The notes below the pieces were generated by a model, which made no database searches, was not told the origin of the DNA, and was given only the letters and a program-made list of their open reading frames with translations. A DNA stretch of 19,099 nucleotides from Nitrospira sp. UBA2082 (GTDB lineage: Bacteria; Nitrospirota; Nitrospiria; Nitrospirales; Nitrospiraceae): NCBI GenBank assembly GCA_002331335.1, contig DCZO01000005.1, forward strand, positions 1 to 19,099, written 5' to 3'. Each line of letters starts with the position of its first letter. The stretch's first letter is position 1. Positions 13,550 to 19,099 of this stretch are shown one piece after another. A program made the position numbers and the translations under genes.

Positions 13550-14161
13550 ATGCCCCTATCGCGCAATAAGGTTGACTCTCAATGTTTCAACCGGAATGCC
13601 AAGCTCCCCTTTAGTCTCCGACTGAAAGACTTCGAGATGGCAATGCAGGATGTCTACGACTTTTTCTATGACGTGAATCTAGGCCTTATCGAGCGAGGCC
13701 TTCACCGCCTAGATGACATGCTCAGACCCGCAATCATGTCCGGAGTATTGTCGGACATGCTCACAGCAAGCCTGGCAAAACACTCCAGAAGTCTTACGGT
13801 CAATCTTTATCACAACGGCCATCCAGACCTGGTCGTAAATGGTGTGTACCCAGATAACAAGATCAAGGCAGGGTCAGAAGGTGTTGAAATAAAAACGACC
13901 CGCAAGGCCGGCGGCGCCGTCGATACGCACGGTGCGAGGGATCAATGGATGTGCGTATTCGTCTATGACGTCGATAACTCAACGGAGCCTGCCAGAGACA
14001 GACAACCGATGGCGATCACCGAGATTTATCTTGGACAAGTCACCACGGAGGATTTTCGCAAGAACCAACGAGGCGAATTGGGAACTCGAACAGCAACTTT
14101 GCACAAGAGCGGGATCGAAAAGCTAAGGAGGAATTGGATTTACAAACTCAACGCGTACTGA
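13550..14161 (+). CDS. Putative type II restriction endonuclease (PD-(D/E)XK)
   Basis: Protein of 203 residues. The likely nuclease core is HPD (Asp93), 19 residues, then EIK (Glu113, Lys115), matching PD-(D/E)XK spacing. KTTRKAGGAVDTHGARDQWMCVFVYDVD follows as a compact beta/alpha region. Cleavage of DNA at an unmethylated site is inferred from this core and from the convergent adenine/cytosine-N methyltransferase, whose 3' end overlaps this gene by 22 bases. GGAG lies seven bases before the ATG. Two sampled 60-base lines (13621, 13801) are about 42-45% GC, against about 67% in the neighbouring FTR gene, which suggests horizontal acquisition. I cannot assign a recognition sequence or named endonuclease family with confidence. 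Confidence 0.78.
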   Translation: MPLSRNKVDSQCFNRNAKLPFSLRLKDFEMAMQDVYDFFYDVNLGLIERGLHRLDDMLRPAIMSGVLSDMLTASLAKHSRSLTVNLYHNGHPDLVVNGVYPDNKIKAGSEGVEIKTTRKAGGAVDTHGARDQWMCVFVYDVDNSTEPARDRQPMAITEIYLGQVTTEDFRKNQRGELGTRTATLHKSGIEKLRRNWIYKLNAY

Positions 14162-15306
14162 TCCCTGTGCTTGTACGCGGCCAATTTCGGCAACGCTTTT
14201 CTTGCCATCTCAAAGTAGTGCGGATCTTTTTCTATCCCGATACTGGCATATCCTACCGCTTCGGCTGCAGCCAAGGTCGAACCGGCTCCACAGAATGGGT
14301 CCAAGATCACTCCTTGTCCGAGCGGGAGGACTCCTCGGACTAATGTGCGTAGAAATTGTTGCGGTTTCAAGCTGGGATGGGGAGCCAACGCCCGTTCGGA
14401 TTTGTGAGTCGGCGAAGATGTAATCACGTCGCCGAAGGGTTTATCCGATGAAGGCCTGCGAAATCCGCCCGTTCCCCACTTCCGGAGATTGTCCTGGACT
14501 CTTCCCTCCAGAGGCTTCCGGAACAGCAACCATGGTTCCCACATCGAACGGGGCATGACACTGATATCAGGAAATTCCTCATGCGCGGCTTTCGGCCTGT
14601 CCCCTCCCCGCATTGTCATTACCAAACGAACGATCTCTCCCCGTCGTTCAAGCCCCGCTTTCGCCAGAGCACCTGAGACCAGGTAAGAAAGCAACGGGTT
14701 TGTCGCGACTACGACGTTCGCTCCCGGCGCCAAAACCGGTATCAACAGCCTCGCCCACTCGTGGAAAAATAATTCCAGAGCACGCAGGTCTTGCGGTGAG
14801 AGCACCGTGAATCGGGGGAGCGGGGCTCGTTGAACTCCGTCGAACGATGGGGGGATGCGCCAGACTCCTCCCTTTCCTTTCCGTAGTTTCTCCTGCTGTT
14901 CGGATGTGTACTCGAACAACCCGTACGGAGGATCCGTCACGACGGCGTGGACGGTGTTCGGCCGCTGGTCACGCAGCCAGTCAAAGCAGTCGGTTTCAAG
15001 CGCCAGAGCTTTCCCGAATGTAAAACTTCGCCAATAGTCCGGACAAGATTCGGCGACCTTGCTGATTCTCATGTTGGTTGACGTGCTCAATCCATAATAA
15101 CCTCTTGCCGTACGGACGAAGATCGACGGCGTATTGAGGCGTAAGTACGATCGCACGCTGGATCGAGCCGAATTTCCGATGAGATCGGCCACGTGTTGTT
15201 CGATCGTTTGGAGTGAAGCGCCGCTCGGTCTGGCTGTGAGAACAGAAAGAATGGCGTCCCGTACTTCTCCGGGGCGTCGTTTCTGTTGGACGGTCGGCTT
15301 GTACAC
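14140..15306 (-). CDS. Type II DNA methyltransferase (beta class) with N-terminal winged-helix-like region
   Basis: Protective methyltransferase of the cassette; transfers methyl from SAM to an exocyclic amino group (N6-adenine, less likely N4-cytosine). With the GTG start it has 388 residues. Motif order is IV (TDPPYG, 124-129), X (HPSLKP, 310-315), I (DPFCGAGST, 336-344), the beta-class permutation. Residues about 13-73 (EVRDAILSVL...SLQTIEQHV...VRSYLRLN...YYGL) look like a winged helix-turn-helix, outside the catalytic domain, and could bind DNA for regulation. The start is uncertain: TTG at 15342 is the first letters of a consensus -35, so GTG at 15306, next to the predicted transcription start, is preferred and would make the message leaderless. 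The 3' end overlaps the endonuclease gene by 22 bases. Confidence 0.88.
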   Translation of the reverse strand: MYKPTVQQKRRPGEVRDAILSVLTARPSGASLQTIEQHVADLIGNSARSSVRSYLRLNTPSIFVRTARGYYGLSTSTNMRISKVAESCPDYWRSFTFGKALALETDCFDWLRDQRPNTVHAVVTDPPYGLFEYTSEQQEKLRKGKGGVWRIPPSFDGVQRAPLPRFTVLSPQDLRALELFFHEWARLLIPVLAPGANVVVATNPLLSYLVSGALAKAGLERRGEIVRLVMTMRGGDRPKAAHEEFPDISVMPRSMWEPWLLFRKPLEGRVQDNLRKWGTGGFRRPSSDKPFGDVITSSPTHKSERALAPHPSLKPQQFLRTLVRGVLPLGQGVILDPFCGAGSTLAAAEAVGYASIGIEKDPHYFEMARKALPKLAAYKHRDQYALSL

Positions 15307-15313
15307 GGCGGGG

Positions 15314-15342
15314 AGAATAAGACGTCTAGACGTCTTTGTCAA
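15314..15342 (-). promoter_or_regulatory. Methyltransferase promoter
   Basis: On the minus strand, consensus TTGACA (15342-15337), 17-base spacer, TATTCT (15319-15314). The predicted start is near 15307, beside the GTG at 15306. The spacer is almost wholly filled by a perfect palindrome. Confidence 0.62.
15319..15336. promoter_or_regulatory. Perfect 18-bp palindrome, likely operator
   Basis: AAGACGTCTAGACGTCTT reads the same on both strands. It starts directly after the -35 and ends on the first base of the -10 of the methyltransferase promoter. It contains GACGTC twice and TCTAGA once. A dimeric regulator bound here would block RNA polymerase. Confidence 0.7.
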
Positions 15343-15382
15343 CTTCGTGCCGATGCATCTTCATGGAACGAACGCGCTGTTC

Positions 15383-15859
15383 TCACTTTCGCTCTTTGAT
15401 CGCCCGTTCGACCTCGCGGCCCGCCTCGCGGGCCTTGATCGTATCCCGCCGGTCGTGCAACTTCTTACCCTTGGCGAGTCCGAGTTCGACCTTGGCCTTG
15501 CCACGCCCGGAGAAATAGATTCGGAGGGGGACCAGCGTCAGCCCCTTCTGTTGTGTCTTGCCAAGCAGCTTGTGGATTTCTTTTTTGTGGAGCAGTAACT
15601 TCCGCACCCTGATCGGGTCGTGGTTCATCAAGTTGCCGTGGCTGTAAGGGCTGATGTGGCAGTGATAGAGAAATGCCTCGCCGTCTTTCACGCTCGCATA
15701 GCTGTCCTGGAGGTTTGCCCGCCCTTCGCGTAGCGACTTGACCTCCGTGCCCGTGAGCATGATCCCGGCCTCGAACTTCTCTTCGATGAAGTAGTCGTGG
15801 TACGCCTTGCGGTTCGTGGCGACGACTTTCTCTTTCTTCTCGCCCGCGGCGCGTGTCAT
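15383..15859 (-). CDS. smpB: SsrA-binding protein SmpB
   Basis: Binds tmRNA and delivers it to stalled ribosomes for trans-translation. It has 158 residues, the normal size. Family landmarks are NRKAYHDYFIEEKFEAGIML (a near-invariant N-terminal segment), GTEVKSLREGRANLQDSY, the HISPYSHGN loop, and the basic C-terminal tail KGKKLHDRRDTIKAREAGR that folds in the ribosomal A site. The ribosome binding site (GGTGGG) is weak. It is divergent from the DciA-like gene; no tmRNA (ssrA) gene was recognised in the window. Confidence 0.96.
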   Translation of the reverse strand: MTRAAGEKKEKVVATNRKAYHDYFIEEKFEAGIMLTGTEVKSLREGRANLQDSYASVKDGEAFLYHCHISPYSHGNLMNHDPIRVRKLLLHKKEIHKLLGKTQQKGLTLVPLRIYFSGRGKAKVELGLAKGKKLHDRRDTIKAREAGREVERAIKERK

Positions 15860-15972
15860 CGACCCACCGCTGACAGGTTGAAGGTGAGAAAGTTGTAAAG
15901 TCCCACGTCCCCGCTCCTGCCACCACGTTCAAACTTCCACACTTTTCAACTCGCCTTTGCTAAGATGCCGCC

Positions 15973-16431
15973 ATGGGTAAGGCGAAGTCGCTCGATTCCT
16001 TCGGGGCCATTCTCTCCGGTCTTGCCAAACGGCTCGGTCTCGAAACCAGGCTGCTGGAGCTTCGCCTCCAGCATCACTGGCACGACATCATCGGTGAGCC
16101 TATCGCGTCACACACCTGGCCGGCCCAAATCCGGTTCAAGAAACTGTATTTGGTCGTCCACAATTCCGTGTGGTTGCAACAGCTCACCTACTTAAAACCC
16201 ACCCTCCTCGCCAAATTGCGTGACACGGCTGGGACCGAACTGATCGGTGAGATCGCGCTGCGCGTTGGAGAGATTCCCCCGCCGAGATCCGAGCCGGCTG
16301 CTGCTGCTTCCGGCGGAAATCCGTCCGAGGTACAGACGGACGCCGACACAGCCTCTCACACCGCCGGGATCCAAGATCTCGAACTCCGCGAGCGATTCAC
16401 AAGGGTGATATCGAGATACCCCTCTCGATAG
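15973..16431 (+). CDS. dciA: DciA-like protein (DUF721)
   Basis: Member of the DUF721/DciA family; DciA proteins interact with the replicative helicase DnaB and help load it in bacteria lacking DnaC or DnaI. It has 152 residues. The family core covers about 25-100: W36HDIIGEPIASHT, then a beta strand KKLYLVVHNSVW and LQQLTYLKPTLLAKL. The C-terminal third is Pro/Ala/Ser-rich and disordered. DUF721 genes often sit near gyrase genes, and gyrA is 600 bases away here, which agrees. The last 35 bases overlap the convergent membrane protein gene, with a hairpin in the overlap. Confidence 0.8.
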   Translation: MGKAKSLDSFGAILSGLAKRLGLETRLLELRLQHHWHDIIGEPIASHTWPAQIRFKKLYLVVHNSVWLQQLTYLKPTLLAKLRDTAGTELIGEIALRVGEIPPPRSEPAAAASGGNPSEVQTDADTASHTAGIQDLELRERFTRVISRYPSR

Positions 16432-16987
16432 GCTCCGCCTCAACCGGCAAGGGATCGGTCACGCGCCCTTTGAAGAGGATCCGCGTCTTGCTGGTGACCT
16501 GTCCATTCTTGGAAAGAGGGCCGATTCCTCCTTCTTCTTCCTGATCCAGCAAGCGATAGTACCCGCGCATTGAGCGTTCAAAATCCTTGATGACTTCCGT
16601 GTTGCCGGCCAGATACTTGGCCAGGACTTCCGGATCCGTCCATCCGTGGTCATCGAACACGTAAATGACGATCTGTCTGTACGGACCGCCCGGATCTCCC
16701 GGCGTGGTGGGATAGATCTTCATGCGGGCGAAATCGTGCGTCTCACGGCCAACCTTTCGAAAACGCTTCACCAGCGATTCTACTTCCTCATCGGTTGTTC
16801 CGCGGGGAACGTCGGTCACGACGAGATGGCTGGATTGCGCACCGACCGTATAAGGGGGAATCGACCGATCGGGGCGGCTCAGATACATGCCGCCCCAGAT
16901 CAGCGCGAACGATCCCACAAAGACCGCGAGCGCGAATTTGACGACGGTATCCAGCGGCTTCTTCGTCTTGGACTCGGAGAGAGCCAT
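16397..16987 (-). CDS. Membrane-anchored protein of unknown function
   Basis: I do not recognise the family. It has 196 residues: a short basic cytoplasmic N-terminus (KTKKPLD), one membrane helix at about 15-36 (FALAVFVGSFALIWGGMYL), then an outside domain with mixed alpha/beta character, including DVPRGTTDEEVESLVKRFRKVGRETHDFARMKIYP (about 59-93) and a strand QIVIYVFDD. There is no lipobox or Cys. It starts 36 bases after the gyrA stop on the same strand, so it is probably the last gene of a gyrA transcript. Its 3' end overlaps dciA by 35 bases. No clear ribosome binding site is seen before the ATG at 16987. Confidence 0.8.
   Translation of the reverse strand: MALSESKTKKPLDTVVKFALAVFVGSFALIWGGMYLSRPDRSIPPYTVGAQSSHLVVTDVPRGTTDEEVESLVKRFRKVGRETHDFARMKIYPTTPGDPGGPYRQIVIYVFDDHGWTDPEVLAKYLAGNTEVIKDFERSMRGYYRLLDQEEEGGIGPLSKNGQVTSKTRILFKGRVTDPLPVEAEPIERGISISPL
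16409..16430. terminator. Hairpin inside the convergent dciA/membrane-protein overlap
   Basis: TATCGAGA (16409-16416) and TCTCGATA (16423-16430) form a perfect 8-bp stem with a 6-base loop, ending one base before the last base of the dciA stop. It lies within the 3' coding ends of both genes and could slow or stop polymerase from either side. There is no T run. Confidence 0.4.
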
Positions 16988-17023
16988 GGAAAGTTCATAG
17001 GGTGGAAGAATCAGTCCAGACCG

Positions 17024-19099
17024 TCAGGCTTCAGGGGCATCCTCAGGAACCGGATCTTCGCGTTCGCCCGGTTCGGCCAGCCTGGCCACGGCCACCACGC
17101 GATCCTCGTCTCCTTCGAGATCGAGAATACGGACACCTTGGGTGTTGCGGCCAATTTCGCGAATGTCACCGACTTTGCAGCGCAGGACCTTGCCCTGCGC
17201 CGCCATCAACATGATTTGATCGCTGTCCCTGACTTGAAGAAATCCAACGGCGAGCCCGGTCTTTTCCGTGGTTTTGACGCTGATGATGCCTTTGCCGCCA
17301 CGGCCCTGCACGCGATACTCGCCGACCGGCGTCCGCTTGCCGTACCCGCCTTCGGTGACCGTCAGGATGGAAGTGGTCGAGTCCGGAGTGATCGTCTCCA
17401 TGCCGATGACCTCGTTGCCTTCCTCCAGCGTGATGCCTTTCACTCCGTAGGCGGTCCGTCCCATGGATCGGACTTCATCCTCGGTAAACCGGATCGTGAG
17501 CCCCTGCTTCGTGCCCAGCAATATTTCCCGCCGGCCGTCGGTGAGCTGTACGCCGATCAGTTTGTCGCCTTCTTCCAGACTGAGCGCGATGATGCCTCCC
17601 TGGCGCGGGTTGCTGTAGGCCGACAGCTCGGTTTTCTTGAGGAGTCCGTTCCTGGTCGCCATCACGACGAACTGGTCTTCACGGAACTCTTTGACCGGCA
17701 AGGTGGCGGTGATCTTTTCACTCCCGGCCAAGGCCAGCAAGTTCACGAGAGCCTTGCCCTTCGCGGCGCGGCTGGCTTCGGGAATTTCATGCACCTTGAG
17801 CCAATAGACCTTGCCGGCGTCGGAGAAGAACAACAGGGTCTGATGTGTCGAGGCCGTGAAGAGAGTCTCGACGAAATCCTCGTCCTTGATGCCCATGCCG
17901 ATCTTGCCCTTACCACCCCGGCGTTGCGCCCGATAGAGCGAGGCGGCGTTGCGCTTGATGTATCCGGCATGCGAAATCGTGACGACGACTTCTTCTTCCG
18001 CAATCAGATCCTCGATGTTGATCTCGCCTTCTTCCTTCACGATTTGCGTCCGGCGCTCGTCCCTGTAGGCTTCGCGAATCTGGGTCAGCTCCTCCTGGAT
18101 GATCGACCGGACCAGCGCTTCGCTCGAGAGGACGGATTTCAGGTATTCGATCTGTTTCAAGACGGCTTGATATTCCTCGATAAGCTTCGCGCGTTCGAGC
18201 TGCGTCAACCGCTGGAGCCGCATGTCAAGGATCGCGTTGGCCTGGATCTCGGTCAGCCCGAACTGTCGCATAAGACCGGTACGGGCTTCGTCGGGGGATT
18301 GCGATCGGCGAATGAGCGTGATCACGGCATCGAGATTGTCCAGGGCGATCTTGAGCCCTTCGAGGATGTGCGCCCGTTCTTCCGCTTTTTTCAGCTCGTA
18401 GGCCGTCCGGCGCACGACCACTTCGCGCCGGTGATCCAGGAAATGGCCGAGGATCTGCTTGAGATTGAGGACCTCTGGCCGATTATTCACCAGCGCGAGC
18501 ATGATGACGCCGAACGTGATCTCCAACGGGGTATGTTTGTAGAGATTGTTCAACACGACGAGCGGGATTTCGTTCCGCTTTAATTCGATCACCACCCGCA
18601 CTCCTTCGCGATCCGATGACTCGTCCCGCAGGTCGGAGATGCCTTTGATCCGGTCTTCCTGGACCATCTCGGCGATCTTCTTGATCAACGTCACTTTGTT
18701 GACCTGGTACGGAATCTCCGTGACGATGAGCCGCTCGCGTTCGGTTCGTTCGTCGGTCTCCACCACGACCTTGGCACGCACCTTGAGGAGTCCGCGTCCG
18801 GTCTCATAGGCTTCTTTGATCCCGCCGATGCCGTAGATAAAGCCGGCCGTCGGAAAATCGGGGCCGGGAATCTTCGCCATGAGTTGCGCGACCGTAGCGT
18901 CCTGATTCTCCAGAAGCAGGAGCAGCCCGTCGATCACTTCGCCGATGTTGTGCGTCGGAATATTCGTCGCATACCCGACCGCGATTCCGCCCGCTCCGTT
19001 GATCAGTAGATTGGGTACTTTGGTCGGAAGCACGAGCGGTTCTTGACGCGATTCGTCGTAGTTGGGTCCGAAATCGACGGTTTCCTTGTCGATGTCGGC
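17024..19099 (-). CDS. gyrA: DNA gyrase subunit A, 5'-truncated
   Basis: Subunit A of DNA gyrase, which breaks and rejoins DNA and wraps it to introduce negative supercoils. The frame is open to the window edge; 691 residues are visible, starting at ADIDKETVDFGPNYDES, so the catalytic Tyr and quinolone-resistance region lie outside the window. Visible parts are the end of the tower/winged-helix region (LPTKVPNLLINGAGGIAVG, TNIPTHN), the coiled coil with the C-gate (TELQANAIL-like LTEIQANAILDMRLQRLTQLE), and the six-bladed C-terminal DNA-wrapping domain. The GyrA-box QRRGGKG is present (17906-17926), which separates it from ParC. A short acidic tail ends the protein. Confidence 0.97.
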   Translation of the reverse strand, partial: ADIDKETVDFGPNYDESRQEPLVLPTKVPNLLINGAGGIAVGYATNIPTHNIGEVIDGLLLLLENQDATVAQLMAKIPGPDFPTAGFIYGIGGIKEAYETGRGLLKVRAKVVVETDERTERERLIVTEIPYQVNKVTLIKKIAEMVQEDRIKGISDLRDESSDREGVRVVIELKRNEIPLVVLNNLYKHTPLEITFGVIMLALVNNRPEVLNLKQILGHFLDHRREVVVRRTAYELKKAEERAHILEGLKIALDNLDAVITLIRRSQSPDEARTGLMRQFGLTEIQANAILDMRLQRLTQLERAKLIEEYQAVLKQIEYLKSVLSSEALVRSIIQEELTQIREAYRDERRTQIVKEEGEINIEDLIAEEEVVVTISHAGYIKRNAASLYRAQRRGGKGKIGMGIKDEDFVETLFTASTHQTLLFFSDAGKVYWLKVHEIPEASRAAKGKALVNLLALAGSEKITATLPVKEFREDQFVVMATRNGLLKKTELSAYSNPRQGGIIALSLEEGDKLIGVQLTDGRREILLGTKQGLTIRFTEDEVRSMGRTAYGVKGITLEEGNEVIGMETITPDSTTSILTVTEGGYGKRTPVGEYRVQGRGGKGIISVKTTEKTGLAVGFLQVRDSDQIMLMAAQGKVLRCKVGDIREIGRNTQGVRILDLEGDEDRVVAVARLAEPGEREDPVPEDAPEA

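Noticed and set aside
15860..15972. Possible promoters or tmRNA in the smpB-dciA gap
   Set aside because: No paired -35/-10 of acceptable match on either strand and no tRNA-like acceptor structure; the gap is only 113 bases, too short for ssrA.
16646..18583. Long open frame (645 codons) on the plus strand opposite gyrA
   Set aside because: It is antisense to a clear GyrA, has no family motif or ribosome binding site, and is explained by the GC-rich codon pattern of gyrA.

Overview
The window looks like a chromosomal piece of a Nitrospira-type bacterium (phylum Nitrospirota). This is inferred from protein style, from about 60-65% GC in the housekeeping genes, and from the combination of a ferredoxin:thioredoxin reductase, an orphan NuoF with a 2Fe-2S ferredoxin, an LDH-type malate dehydrogenase and a PuuD-like membrane protein. 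No rRNA, tRNA, CRISPR array or insertion sequence is visible. No gene-free stretch exceeds about 210 bases.

Layout. 1-1568 (+): 3' part of an ABC-F ATPase, ending tail to tail with a leaderless-looking PilZ gene (1565-1957, -). 2009-3304 (-): rarA, divergent from an alpha/beta hydrolase (3413-4219, +). 4237-7440 (-): nuoF, 2Fe-2S ferredoxin, erpA, queD and folE, with promoters visible ahead of nuoF and erpA. 7650-8237 (-): PuuD-like membrane domain. 8359-9303 (-): mdh. 9376-9783 (-): unrecognised 135-aa protein. 9829-12831 (-): 1000-aa protein with seven helical repeats, an HExxH motif and a C-terminal VWA domain of NorD/CbbO type. 12936-13364 (+): ferredoxin:thioredoxin reductase catalytic subunit. 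13550-15306: compact type II restriction-modification cassette with converging overlapping genes. 15383-15859 (-): smpB. 15973-16431 (+): DciA-like helicase-loader family protein, converging on a membrane-anchored unknown (16397-16987, -). 17024-19099 (-): gyrA, truncated at the window edge.

How the genes fit. nuoF, the ferredoxin, erpA, FTR and mdh form an iron-sulfur, ferredoxin and central-carbon theme that suits an organism fixing CO2 by the reductive TCA cycle. folE and queD carry out consecutive steps on GTP-derived pterins. rarA, dciA, gyrA, smpB and the ABC-F gene are replication and translation upkeep.

Two accessory systems are the most promising. (1) The restriction-modification cassette: the methyltransferase has an N-terminal winged-helix-like region, and its promoter carries a perfect 18-bp palindrome between a consensus -35 and the -10, with the likely start codon at the transcription start. 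This predicts an autoregulated, leaderless system. (2) The solenoid-HExxH-VWA protein, with an operator-like dyad inside its promoter and no MoxR ATPase beside it.
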